Origin: Flavobacterium sp.
GTDB lineage: Bacteria > Bacteroidota > Bacteroidia > Flavobacteriales > Flavobacteriaceae
Assembly (NCBI GenBank): GCA_030151255.1
Contig: JASLED010000016.1
Location: forward strand, 1 to 34,601
Reading direction: 5' to 3'
Length of the DNA stretch: 34,601 nucleotides
In this document: piece after piece, positions 25,278-33,807 of the stretch
How the letters are laid out: every line of letters starts with the position of its first letter
How positions within the stretch are numbered: position 1 is the first letter of the stretch
The notes under the pieces: model-generated
What the model saw: the letters and a program-made list of their open reading frames with translations, nothing else
The model's database searches: none
Told to the model about the DNA's origin: nothing
Translations under genes and position numbers: made by a program

Positions 25278-27683
25278 TTAATAAAGTTTTGGAAACTTAT
25301 TTGGTTGCGCTTCGTGCATCAACGCGTATACTTTTTCAAATACATCTTCCGCAGATGGTTTACAGAAATAATCTCCGTCTGTACCATAAGCTGGGCGATG
25401 TGCTTTTGCTGTCAACGTTTGTGGTTCGCTATCTAAGTGACGGTATCCTTTTTGTACTTCCAAAATTTGTTGTAACAAATAAGCAGAAGCTCCTCCAGGT
25501 ACGTCTTCGTCTACTACTAACAAGCGATTCGTTTTAGCCAAACTCTTCACTACATCGTGGTTAATATCAAAAGGAAGTAAACTTTGCGCATCGATAATTT
25601 CTACATCAATACCTACTTCTAACAATTCTTTTGCAGCTTGCTCCACAATTCTTAAAGTAGATCCGTAAGAAACAATTGTCAAATCGTTACCTTCTTTTAT
25701 AGTTTCTACCACACCAATTGGCGTTTTAAATTCACCAATATTAGTAGGCATTTTTTCTTTTAAACGGTAACCATTCAAACACTCAATTAACAAAGCTGGT
25801 TCGTCAGATTCTAACAACGTATTGTAAAATCCTGCTGCTTTAGTCATATTTCTTGGAACTAAAACGTGCATTCCACGAATAGAGTTTATAATCATTCCCA
25901 TTGGCGAACCTGAATGCCAAATTCCTTCCAAACGGTGTCCACGTGTTCTAACAATTAATGGTGCTTTTTGTTTACCTACTGTTCTGTATTGTAGCGTAGC
26001 CAAATCATCACTCATAATTTGAATTGCATACAATAAATAATCTAAATATTGAATTTCTGCAATTGGACGTAATCCACGCATTGCCAATCCAATTCCTTGA
26101 CCTAAAATAGTAGCTTCGCGAATACCTGCATCCGACACACGATTTAATCCGTGTTTTTCTTGCATTCCTTCCAAGCCTTGGTTTACGTCACCAATGTTTC
26201 CAGAATCTTCTCCAAATACTAAAACATTAGCGTGATTTGAAAGAATATGATCGAAGTTGTCTCTTAAAATTACACGAGCATCTACCTCTTCTGCATCCTC
26301 TGCATAAGTTGGTTCAACTGCTGCAACTAATTCTGCTTTTTTATCTGAAGCAGACATTAAATGCGAACTATATTTTGGTTGAACTTTAGCATAATACTTT
26401 TCAATGAATTGTATTAAAAGTTCTTTTCCATTTTCTTGAATTACTAAACGAAGTATTTTTCTTGCTATAGCCATAATATCTCTACGTATTGGCTCTTTTG
26501 CTGCTTGTAATTCGTCAATAAAGCGTTGAATAAATACTGCATTAGCACTTTGCGCTGCAACTTGTTGCAATACAGCAACTAATTCGTTTCGCTCTTCAAT
26601 AATTGGATTTAAATAATTGTTCCAAGCCGCTTTTTTACCGTCAAGTACTTGTTTTTTAAGATCTTTGTCTAAAGCATCTAACTCTTCTACAGTTGCTAAA
26701 TTAGATTCAACAATCCAATTTCTCATTTGCAATAAACAGTCTTTTTCTGCTTCCCACTCCAAACGCTCTTTGCTTTTGTAACGCTCGTGCGATCCAGAAG
26801 TAGAGTGTCCTTGTGGTTGAGTTAATTCTTGTACGTGAATTAAAACAGGAACATGTTCTTCTCTAGCTATTTTTGATGCTTTTGCATACGTTTCTATCAA
26901 AGATGCGTAATCCCAGCCTTTAACACGTAAGATTTCATATCCATTACCGTTTTCATCACGTTGAAATCCTTTTAAAATTTCAGAGATATTTTCTTTTGTA
27001 GTTTGGTATTTTGCGTGTACAGAAATACCATACTGATCGTCCCAAACGCTCATTACCATTGGTACTTGTAATACACCAGCAGCATTGATTGTTTCGAAAA
27101 ATAATCCTTCTGAAGTAGAAGCATTTCCAATTGTTCCCCAAGCTACTTCGTTTCCTGTAATAGAAAAGTTTTCGCTTTTGTCTGCCTGTGGAAATTCTCT
27201 ATAATATTTAGAAGCCTGTGCTAAACCCAACAAACGTGGCATTTGCCCTGCTGTTGGAGAAATATCTGCACTTGAGTTTTTTTGTTGAGTTAATTTCTTC
27301 CAATTTCCGTTTTCGTCCAAACTATGTGTAGCAAAGTGCCCACCCATTTGACGTCCACCAGACATTGGATCGTTATCTATATTAGCATCGCCAAACAATC
27401 CTGCAAAAAACTGCTCGATAGAAAGCTCGCCAATTGCCATCATAAAAGTTTGGTCACGATAATAACCTGATCTAAAATCGCCATTCTGAAATGCTTTAGC
27501 CAATGCTAACTGAGGTACCTCTTTACCATCACCAAAGATTCCGAATTTAGCTTTACCAGTTAAAACCTCACGACGACCAAGTAAACTACATTCTCTACTG
27601 ATCTTAGCTATGGTATAATCTTGAATAACCTCTTTCTTAAAGTCTTCGAAAGAAAGAGCTGTGTTTTTATCATTTTTACTCAT
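25278..27683 (-). CDS. Fused 2-oxoacid dehydrogenase E1 (alpha-beta), 801-residue type with altered ThDP motif
   Basis: The N-terminal half (about residues 20-440) is an E1-alpha-like thiamin diphosphate domain and the C-terminal half (about 465-801) is an E1-beta/transketolase-type domain (NVLVFGEDSGNIGDVNQGLEG, RGLRPIAEIQYLDYL, VVDEDVPGGASAYL). E1 subunits decarboxylate pyruvate, branched-chain or other 2-oxoacids and pass the acyl group to E2. The alpha half lacks the normal GDG...NN cofactor motif: at residues 185-193 it reads IGNASTSEG, and 22 residues later WDDQYG in place of the NN pair. The same deviation appears in what I recall of flavobacterial homologues, so it is probably a family trait and not decay. 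No E2 or E3 gene is adjacent. The exact substrate is unclear. Confidence 0.85.
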   Translation of the reverse strand: MSKNDKNTALSFEDFKKEVIQDYTIAKISRECSLLGRREVLTGKAKFGIFGDGKEVPQLALAKAFQNGDFRSGYYRDQTFMMAIGELSIEQFFAGLFGDANIDNDPMSGGRQMGGHFATHSLDENGNWKKLTQQKNSSADISPTAGQMPRLLGLAQASKYYREFPQADKSENFSITGNEVAWGTIGNASTSEGLFFETINAAGVLQVPMVMSVWDDQYGISVHAKYQTTKENISEILKGFQRDENGNGYEILRVKGWDYASLIETYAKASKIAREEHVPVLIHVQELTQPQGHSTSGSHERYKSKERLEWEAEKDCLLQMRNWIVESNLATVEELDALDKDLKKQVLDGKKAAWNNYLNPIIEERNELVAVLQQVAAQSANAVFIQRFIDELQAAKEPIRRDIMAIARKILRLVIQENGKELLIQFIEKYYAKVQPKYSSHLMSASDKKAELVAAVEPTYAEDAEEVDARVILRDNFDHILSNHANVLVFGEDSGNIGDVNQGLEGMQEKHGLNRVSDAGIREATILGQGIGLAMRGLRPIAEIQYLDYLLYAIQIMSDDLATLQYRTVGKQKAPLIVRTRGHRLEGIWHSGSPMGMIINSIRGMHVLVPRNMTKAAGFYNTLLESDEPALLIECLNGYRLKEKMPTNIGEFKTPIGVVETIKEGNDLTIVSYGSTLRIVEQAAKELLEVGIDVEIIDAQSLLPFDINHDVVKSLAKTNRLLVVDEDVPGGASAYLLQQILEVQKGYRHLDSEPQTLTAKAHRPAYGTDGDYFCKPSAEDVFEKVYALMHEAQPNKFPKLY

Positions 27684-27724
27684 CGTGTAATGTACTATTT
27701 TACAGGTTACGAATATAAAAGATT

Positions 27725-27732
27725 CAAATGTA
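27725..27732 (-). promoter_or_regulatory. Putative -7 promoter element of the 801-residue E1 gene
   Basis: The minus strand reads TACATTTG, an exact TAnnTTTG match 42 bases upstream of the ATG. No TTG appears at the expected -33 distance. Confidence 0.45.
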
Positions 27733-27884
27733 AAAAGCTAATTTATAGCACTTGTTTATTATCAATTCTAACTATTCTTTATTACAAGATAATCAGTATA
27801 TTGCATAAAACAATAATAATATAAAAATCATATCTTAAAATTTAGCTTTCAATTGAGAAACCAATAATTTAGGCGAAATAAAAA

Positions 27885-27912
27885 AGCCCTTGCAAAAATA
27901 ACTGCAAGGGCT
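27885..27912 (-). terminator. Intrinsic terminator of the E1-purC-nitroreductase operon
   Basis: A 10-bp perfect stem, AGCCCTTGCA at 27885-27894 and TGCAAGGGCT at 27903-27912, with an 8-nt loop. On the minus strand a T-run follows. It lies just past the nitroreductase stop. Confidence 0.85.
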
Positions 27913-27918
27913 AATAAA

Positions 27919-28554
27919 TTATTCTATAATTGTAAGGATCGATTCGGTTGCGAAGCGTACTTTTTCTAAAGGCATTAGCCAATCATTTTCTGTATCGCGC
28001 TCTCCCATTGCTAAAATGGTAACACTTTTTAATCCTCTTTTGTTTAAGCCTAAGAATTCGTCCATTTGGTCGTTGTGAAATCCTTCCATTGGTGAAGCAT
28101 CAATTTTCAATTCTGCTGCGGCTGCAATTGCCATTCCAAATGCAATATAAGCCTGACGTGCTGCATGCTCGAATTGACTATGAGCTGATAATTTTCCGAA
28201 ATTAGCTTTTAGTGAATTTTTATAATCATCCATTGCGCCTTTTTCTAAAGAACGAGTAGCTTCCATGTTGTTAAAAACAGCATCAAAACGTTCATCTGTA
28301 TAAGAATCCCATGCTGCAAAAACCAAAACGTGTGAGCAATCTTTTACTTGTGTTTGATTCATTGCAATTGGAAATAATTTTTCTTTTACTTCTTGATTCT
28401 TAATCAAAATCATTTCAAAAGGTTGTAATCCTGATGAAGTTGGTGCTAAACGAGCTGCTTCAACAACTTTTAACACTTGACTATCTGCTAGCTTTACATT
28501 GCTGTTGTAACGTTTTGTAGCATAACGCCATTTTAAACTATCTAATAACATCAT
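27919..28554 (-). CDS. NAD(P)H-dependent nitroreductase-family flavoprotein (NfsB-like)
   Basis: A 211-residue FMN enzyme of the nitroreductase family, which reduces nitroaromatics, quinones or flavins with NAD(P)H in the cytoplasm. The FMN-binding start LKWRYATKRYNSNVKL, the APTSSGLQPFEMILIKNQE motif and the ending LNKRGLKSVTILAMGERDTEN are typical of the NfsB/NfnB branch. The start could be either of the two adjacent Met codons (28554 or 28551). It begins 19 bases after the purC stop and is the last gene of the E1-purC unit. Its natural substrate cannot be read from sequence, and its co-transcription with purC has no obvious metabolic reason. Confidence 0.88.
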   Translation of the reverse strand: MMLLDSLKWRYATKRYNSNVKLADSQVLKVVEAARLAPTSSGLQPFEMILIKNQEVKEKLFPIAMNQTQVKDCSHVLVFAAWDSYTDERFDAVFNNMEATRSLEKGAMDDYKNSLKANFGKLSAHSQFEHAARQAYIAFGMAIAAAAELKIDASPMEGFHNDQMDEFLGLNKRGLKSVTILAMGERDTENDWLMPLEKVRFATESILTIIE

Positions 28555-28573
28555 AACTTTTACGCTTATGGAT

Positions 28574-29524
28574 TTATGATTTTAAAAATGCATTAACATT
28601 TTTTTCTATTCTTTCATTAATATTCGAAACATCTGCTTTTACAAATTTTTCTCCTATAATATGTTCGTAAAGTTCGATATAGCGATCTGAAATAGTTTGA
28701 ATATATTCATCACTCATTTCAGGCACTACTTGCCCTTCTTTACCCTGAAAGTCATGTGCAATTAACCATTGTCTTACAAATTCTTTAGACAATTGTTTTT
28801 GTGCCTCTCCTTTTGCCTGACGCTCTTCATAGCCCTCTGCATAGAAATAACGCGAAGAATCGGGCGTGTGAATTTCATCTATTAAAACAATTTGACCTTC
28901 TTTTGTTTTACCAAATTCGTATTTGGTATCCACTAAAATCAAACCTCTATTTGCTGCAATTTCAGCTCCTCTTTGATATAGTGCTCTTGTATATTGTTCT
29001 AAAATCAAATAATCGTCTTCGCTTACAATATTGCGGGCTAAAATATCTTCTCTAGAAATATCTACATCATGCAAACCAATATCTTCTTTAGTAGAAGGAG
29101 TTATAATAGGTTCTGGCAATTTACTATTTTCTTTCAGTCCGTCTGGTAAAACAACACCACATAACATTCTTTTTCCTTGCGCATATTCGCGCGCTGCATG
29201 TCCAGCTAAATAACCTCGAATTACCATTTCTACTTTAAACGGTGTGCATATCTTACCTACTGCAACATTTGGATCTGGCGTAGCTATCAGCCAATTTGGC
29301 ACGATATCTTGTGTCATTTCCATAAATTTTGTTGCAATTTGATTTAAGATTTGTCCTTTATAAGGAATTCCTTTGGGCATAATAACATCAAAAGCAGAAA
29401 GTCTGTCGGTAGCAACCATTACTAATAAATCATCGCCAATGGTGTAAACTTCTCTGACTTTTCCGTGATAAACGCTTTTTTGGTTTGGAAAATTAAAATC
29501 TGTTTGTGTAATTGTGTTACTCAT
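28574..29524 (-). CDS. purC: Phosphoribosylaminoimidazole-succinocarboxamide (SAICAR) synthase
   Basis: The enzyme joins CAIR and aspartate with ATP to make SAICAR in de novo purine synthesis. The ATP-binding and catalytic pieces are visible: VYHGKVREVYTIGDDLLVMV, VATDRLSAFDVIMPKGIPYKG-type segment, EMVIRGYLAGHAAREY, LILVDTKYEFG, and the signature IDEIHTPDSSRYF. At 316 residues it belongs to the longer SAICAR synthase class, also seen in yeast, and is larger than the ~240-residue E. coli form. It starts 28 bases after the second E1 gene and is followed after 19 bases by the nitroreductase gene. No other pur gene is nearby. Confidence 0.96.
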   Translation of the reverse strand: MSNTITQTDFNFPNQKSVYHGKVREVYTIGDDLLVMVATDRLSAFDVIMPKGIPYKGQILNQIATKFMEMTQDIVPNWLIATPDPNVAVGKICTPFKVEMVIRGYLAGHAAREYAQGKRMLCGVVLPDGLKENSKLPEPIITPSTKEDIGLHDVDISREDILARNIVSEDDYLILEQYTRALYQRGAEIAANRGLILVDTKYEFGKTKEGQIVLIDEIHTPDSSRYFYAEGYEERQAKGEAQKQLSKEFVRQWLIAHDFQGKEGQVVPEMSDEYIQTISDRYIELYEHIIGEKFVKADVSNINERIEKNVNAFLKS

Positions 29525-29552
29525 ATATATTTGTTGTGTAGTTCTTTCTTAA

Positions 29553-31538
29553 TTAGTAGGCTAACAGTTCTAATAACGCTGCCTCAAATTTACCTTTAGG
29601 TAAAAACTGATCTTCTAAAGCTTTCACAAATGGGATGGCTGTTTCTATACTTGCTACACGTTTTACTGGTGCATCTAAGTGTTCGAAGCAATTCTCCATA
29701 ATCATTGCTGATATATCACTTGCAATTCCTCCAAATAGAGTGTCTTCTTGCAAAATTATAACTTTATTTGTTTTTTTAACCGATTTATAGATAGTTTCTT
29801 CATCTAAAGGTTGAAGCGAACGCAAATCGATAAGATCTGCCTTAATGGTTGGATTTTTATCCAATGTTTCTAAAGCCCAATGTACTCCAGCACCAAACGA
29901 AATAATAGTTACATCTTCTCCTTCTCTAATTAAACTTGCTTTTCCGAATGGAATTGTATAGTAATTAGTTGGAACTTCTTGATAAATGCTTCTGTATAAT
30001 TGTTTATGTTCAAAGAAAATAACCGGATTATTATCGTTTACTGCCGTATTCATCAATCCTTTTGCATCTACTGGGAAAGCAGGATAAACCACTTTTAAGC
30101 CAGGTGTTTTTGTAAACCAAGCTTCGTTGGTTTGCGAGTGGAAAGGACCAGCTTGGGTTCCACCACCACAAGGCATACGAATAATAACATCTGCTTTTTC
30201 GTTCCAACGGTAATGAATTTTAGCCAAATAGTTTACAATTGGATTGAACCCTGTAGATACGAAATCGCCAAATTGCATTTCCATAATTGCTTTTCCACCG
30301 TTGATAGAATAGCCCATTGCAGCAGAAACAACAGCACTTTCACAAATTGGTGTATTGCGAATGCGCTCTTTTCCGAATAAATCTACAAAACCATCCGTTA
30401 CTTTAAAAGCTCCTCCATATTCGGCAATATCTTGTCCCATAATTACCAATTCTGGATGACGTTCAAACGATTGTTTTAAAGCATCTGTAATGGCATCAAT
30501 TAAACGAATATTTGTTGTTTCTGTTTCCATCGGAAAATCCTCATAGGTAAACGGCGCATACATATCGTTTAATTCTGTTTCTAAATTGGCAACAATTGGT
30601 TCTTCTTCTTGCGTTAATTTCCAATCGTGATCAATTTCTTCTTTAAACGCTTGGCGAATTTCTTCGTCCATTGCGTTGGTTAACACACCTATTTCTTTTA
30701 AATATTCTCTATAATTTTCAACAGGATCTTTCTTTTCCCATTCGTCCATTAGTTCTTGCGGAACATATTTTGTACCACTCGCCTCTTCGTGTCCACGTCT
30801 TCTAAAAGTTAAAAACTCAATCAAAACAGGACGAGGATTTTCGCGCATTGAAGCCGCAATAGCATTAATTTGCGTATATACTTCTAAAATGTTATTTCCG
30901 TCAATAATATGGCTTTCCATGCCGTATCCTTGCGCTCTATCCGCCAAATGTTCACAGCGATATTGCTCGTTGGTTGGCGTAGATAAACCATAACCATTAT
31001 TTTCGATAACAAACAATACGGGTAAATCCCAAACAGAAGCAACGTTTAGCGCTTCGTGGAAATCTCCTTCAGAAGTTGCTCCTTCTCCAGTAAAAACAGC
31101 TGTTATTTTTTTCTCTTTTCTCAATTTGTGTGCTAAAGCAATTCCGTCAGCTACACCCAATTGAGGGCCTAAGTGAGAAATCATTCCAACAATATGGTAT
31201 TCTTGCGTACCAAAGTGGAAAGAACGCTCTCTACCTTTGGTAAATCCGTTGGCTTTACCTTGCCATTGAGAAAATAAGCGATATAAAGGAATGTCTCTTG
31301 AAGTAAAAACACCTAAGTTGCGGTGCATTGGCAATACATATTCGTCCTTTTCTAAGGAAGCTACTATTCCGACAGAAATTGCTTCTTGTCCTATACCTGA
31401 AAACCACTTAGATACTTTACCCTGACGAATAAGAATAAGCATCTTTTCTTCAATCATACGAGGCTTTAACAGCCTTTTATACAGAGTAATAAGAGTTTGA
31501 TCGGATAGATCTTTTCGGTTATAAGTTATATGTTTCAT
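29553..31538 (-). CDS. Fused 2-oxoacid dehydrogenase E1 (alpha-beta), 661-residue type
   Basis: The alpha half (residues 1 to about 325) has the classic thiamin diphosphate motif: GEG at 151-153 in TGEGATSEGDFHEALN and the closing NN at residues 180-181 in ENNGYGLST. The loop FRRRGHEEASGTKYVP is the regulatory/phosphorylation-type loop of E1-alpha. The beta half (about 340-661) carries LVIMGQDIAEYGGAFKVTDG, AMGYSINGGKAIMEMQFGDF and MPCGGGTQAGPFHSQ, typical of branched-chain/acetoin-type E1-beta. A branched-chain 2-oxoacid role fits best but is not proven. It is a different lineage from the 801-residue gene and keeps the cofactor motif. It heads an operon with purC and the nitroreductase gene. 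Confidence 0.9.
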   Translation of the reverse strand: MKHITYNRKDLSDQTLITLYKRLLKPRMIEEKMLILIRQGKVSKWFSGIGQEAISVGIVASLEKDEYVLPMHRNLGVFTSRDIPLYRLFSQWQGKANGFTKGRERSFHFGTQEYHIVGMISHLGPQLGVADGIALAHKLRKEKKITAVFTGEGATSEGDFHEALNVASVWDLPVLFVIENNGYGLSTPTNEQYRCEHLADRAQGYGMESHIIDGNNILEVYTQINAIAASMRENPRPVLIEFLTFRRRGHEEASGTKYVPQELMDEWEKKDPVENYREYLKEIGVLTNAMDEEIRQAFKEEIDHDWKLTQEEEPIVANLETELNDMYAPFTYEDFPMETETTNIRLIDAITDALKQSFERHPELVIMGQDIAEYGGAFKVTDGFVDLFGKERIRNTPICESAVVSAAMGYSINGGKAIMEMQFGDFVSTGFNPIVNYLAKIHYRWNEKADVIIRMPCGGGTQAGPFHSQTNEAWFTKTPGLKVVYPAFPVDAKGLMNTAVNDNNPVIFFEHKQLYRSIYQEVPTNYYTIPFGKASLIREGEDVTIISFGAGVHWALETLDKNPTIKADLIDLRSLQPLDEETIYKSVKKTNKVIILQEDTLFGGIASDISAMIMENCFEHLDAPVKRVASIETAIPFVKALEDQFLPKGKFEAALLELLAY

Positions 31539-32030
31539 AATTGGTTTTAAAGTGCACTAAAGTAATTCAATAAATGCAACCTTACAAGTAAGAAATAAGA
31601 TGTTTGTTTTGTTGATTTAGGCTATTTTTTAATTTTAGAACGACAAAACAAATACAGGCGTTTTTTAGACCGATTTAACGAACAACCATAAAACCATATG
31701 ATTCTTATGCGATAATTGCTCTAATTGCTTTAAAATCATCTTTTACTGTTGTTTTATTGTGCAGAAACAATATTGATTGTGTATCGTATTATTATAAAAG
31801 AATTGAATGCAGTGTTTAACATTGGCAATAACGCACTGAAATTTTAGCTATCATCCAGATAAACTATTACAAAATCTTCATTAAAAGTAGCTTTTGCTTT
31901 GTTACTATCAACCTTATGGATTTTAATCTATCTTTTTATTCCCAATTTTCACAATATCAACATAAAAAAAGCAACTACAAACCAAATAACCAATATTATA
32001 CGTAAATTACCTTCAAATAATTCACAAAAA
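31539..32030. promoter_or_regulatory. Divergent intergenic region
   Basis: This 492-base region separates the E1 operon (-) from the SDR gene (+). On the minus strand a TTG at 31585-31587 and TACTTTAG at 31557-31564 (one mismatch to TAnnTTTG) are 20 bases apart, fitting the Bacteroidota -33/-7 layout and serving as the likely E1 promoter. For the SDR gene a near-match TATCTTTT lies at 31929-31936. No ORF, RNA or repeat is convincing here. The frame open from 31899 is judged to be leader sequence. Confidence 0.45.
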
Positions 32031-32756
32031 ATGGAAAAGAAATTAGTAGTAATTACAGGAGCTAGTTCTGGTTTTGGTATAGAACTAGCAAAAGAATTTG
32101 CCCATAGCGGACACCCTTTGCTGTTGCTGGCAAGAAGATTAGATAAAATGGAAGCCTTAAACTTGCCTCATACTCTATGCAGATCTGTAGATGTAGCTGA
32201 CAAAGATGCCTTTGAAAAGGCAATAAGAGAAGCAGAATTAATTTATGGCAAAACCGACCTTTTAATTAACAATGCGGGGGTTATGCTTTTGGGAGATTTG
32301 GCTACTCAGCATCCGGATGAATGGAAAAAAATGCTTGATATAAATGTATTGGGCGTAATGAACGGTATGCAAGCGGTAATGGGAGATATGAAAGAAAGAC
32401 AAACAGGAACTATTATTAATGTTTCTTCTATAGCGGGTGTAATGCCGTTTCACAATCATGCGGCTTACTGCGCTAGTAAATATGCTGTAAGAGGCGTGAC
32501 GCAAACGGCTCGATTAGAACTTAGTCCGTATAACGTGCGTATTATTTCTGTTGAGCCAGGAGCAGTAGCAACAGAACTACTAAGCCATACAACCAGCGAA
32601 GATATTAAAGAAGGATACAAAGAATGGATGAAAACCTCTGGCGCTAATCGCATTCAGGCTATTGATGTAGCAAGGACTATTAAGTTTGCTTATGATTTGC
32701 CTCAGAGTGTGTTGTTGAGAGAGCTAATTATATCAGATACAAAACAGAATTCATAA
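32031..32756 (+). CDS. Short-chain dehydrogenase/reductase (YdfG-like SDR)
   Basis: A 241-residue classical SDR. The nucleotide-binding motif is VITGASSGFGIELAKEF (residues 8-24), followed by an LARRLDKM region suited to NADP. NNAGVM is the stabilising motif, INVSSIAGV holds the catalytic Ser, and YCASKYAVRG holds the catalytic Tyr and Lys. EPGAVATELL is the loop after the active site. The family resembles YdfG-type 3-hydroxy acid/serine dehydrogenases, but the substrate is not fixed by sequence. I start it at the ATG at 32031. A longer frame from 31899 adds 44 residues that do not fit the fold, and the first ATG that fits the Rossmann start is the one used. The gene ends in a strong terminator at 32766-32797. 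Confidence 0.9.
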   Translation: MEKKLVVITGASSGFGIELAKEFAHSGHPLLLLARRLDKMEALNLPHTLCRSVDVADKDAFEKAIREAELIYGKTDLLINNAGVMLLGDLATQHPDEWKKMLDINVLGVMNGMQAVMGDMKERQTGTIINVSSIAGVMPFHNHAAYCASKYAVRGVTQTARLELSPYNVRIISVEPGAVATELLSHTTSEDIKEGYKEWMKTSGANRIQAIDVARTIKFAYDLPQSVLLRELIISDTKQNS

Positions 32757-32765
32757 ATATGATAA

Positions 32766-32797
32766 AAACGCTTATAGTTTGAATACTATAAGCGTTT
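32766..32797 (+). terminator. Intrinsic terminator of the SDR gene
   Basis: A 13-bp perfect stem, AAACGCTTATAGT at 32766-32778 and ACTATAAGCGTTT at 32785-32797, with a 6-nt loop and a T-rich tail. It marks the last ordinary chromosomal gene before the repeat region. Confidence 0.88.
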
Positions 32798-32853
32798 GCT
32801 TTTTATTCGATATTGTGGATTATTTTCTGTTTAAATGATTGGATTCTTGTAAT

Positions 32854-33076
32854 TAGGTCGTTGTTGGGTCATTGTTAGGTCGTAACTTGGTCGTAACCTA
32901 GTCGTAACTTGGTCGTAATAGGGTCGTAATAGGGTCGTAATTGGGGTACAATTCGTCGTAATTGGGTCGTAACTTGGATGCAATTCGTCATAATAGGGTC
33001 GTAACTTGAGTGCAATTCGTCGTAATTGGGTCGTAACTTGGGTGCAATTCGTCGTAATTGGGTCATAATTTGGGTG
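32854..33076. repeat. Tandem minisatellite of 10-11 bp units organised in 32-bp higher-order repeats
   Basis: The region is built from units close to GGTCGTAATTG (11 bp), with variants GGTCGTAACTT, GGTCGTAATAG and GGTGCAATTC. From 32854 to about 32931 the units repeat simply every 11 bp. From 32932 a compound unit of 11+11+10 = 32 bp repeats at 32932, 32964, 32996, 33028 and 33060 (the last partial). Each compound unit contains GGGTCGTAA, a TGCAATTC-type segment and GTCGTAATT or a close variant. The units are contiguous with no unique spacers. Open frames on the minus strand through the array translate only the repeat and are not credible genes. The function is unknown. Confidence 0.9.
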
Positions 33077-33210
33077 TTTTTTTAGAATATTTATTTTTAG
33101 CGGCACATATTTTAACTAAAATTATTCTTTTCATTTTTACGCCTAGGTTTATATTTTATGTTGGAGGTCGTGACTAGAGCTTGCGACTGAATGAAATTAA
33201 TCTGCGATTT

Positions 33211-33497
33211 GCCTTGATGCAAAGTCTGCGAGAGCAGAGTATGTGGGGAAACAAAAAAATCAAGACTCTACTTTTTTTACGGTCAACCTACGTTTTATTT
33301 CCGAAAAGAAGTTATTCTTTCTTTTTGAAGCACCAAAAAGAAACCAAAAGTGCCTCGACTAAACAAAAATACGGTCCAAATGTATTTCAAAAGCGAAATA
33401 AAAAGAACTTCCTTCGGTCAGACAGCTTTTTATTTTACACTTTTTTCAATGTTTGGACGCTCGCTTTTTTGTTGTAGGTCGGTTTTAGTTTGGCGAT
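33211..33497. repeat. Interspersed repeat, copy A
   Basis: The copy begins GCCTTGATGCAAAG and ends near GTTGTAGGTCGGTTTTAG. CTTGAT at 33213 and ATCAAG at 33260 face each other as an inverted pair. Inside lies a TCTGC-GAGA-GCAGA mini-hairpin with a GNRA-type loop. The right part carries CCTTCGGTCAGACAGC, and later GGACGCTCGC. Copy B is nearly identical over the last ~230 bases. No credible protein is encoded: the open frames differ between copies only as the repeat sequence does. Confidence 0.85.
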
Positions 33498-33530
33498 TGA
33501 TTTTGTGTTGCTCTTAGATTAGAATTTAGT

Positions 33531-33807
33531 GGTTTTATTTTTTCTTTTGCCTTGATGCTAAAGAATCAAAAGATCAAGACTCTACTTTTTTCACGGTCAA
33601 ACTGCGTTTTATTTCCGAAAAGAAGTTATTCTTTCTTTTTGAAGCACCAAAAAGAAACCAAAAGTGCCTCGACTAAACAAAAATACGGTCCAAATGTATT
33701 TTAAAAGCGAAATAAAAAGAACTTCCTTCGGTCAGACAGCTTTTTATTTTACACTTTTTTTAATGTTTGGACGCTCGCTTTTTTGTTGTAGGTCGGTTTT
33801 GGTTGGG
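33531..33807. repeat. Interspersed repeat, copy B (short-loop variant)
   Basis: Almost identical to copy A from TCAAGACTCTACTTTTTT to the TTGTAGGTCGGTTTT end. The variable segment between CTTGAT and ATCAAG is replaced here by the shorter GCTAAAGAATCAAAAG, so the TCTGC-GAGA-GCAGA hairpin is missing. The CTTGATGC starts of copies A and B are 338 bases apart. Confidence 0.85.

Noticed and set aside
31899..32030. N-terminal extension of the SDR with a hydrophobic stretch (MLLSTLWILIYLFIP)
   Set aside because: Classical SDRs start a few residues before the TGxxxGxG motif, as the ATG at 32031 does. The extension is AT-rich leader read by chance.
32932..33076. CRISPR array, suggested by a repeat length of 32 bp
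   Set aside because: The 32-bp units are head-to-tail with no unique spacers between them, the units are themselves built from 10-11 bp subunits, and no cas gene is present.
32831..33106. Minus-strand frames of 91 and 63 residues across the tandem array
   Set aside because: They are the translation of an 11-bp repeat in two frames at once (TTNCT, RPYYD patterns). The period of 11 bases gives open frames by chance because the unit rarely makes a stop.
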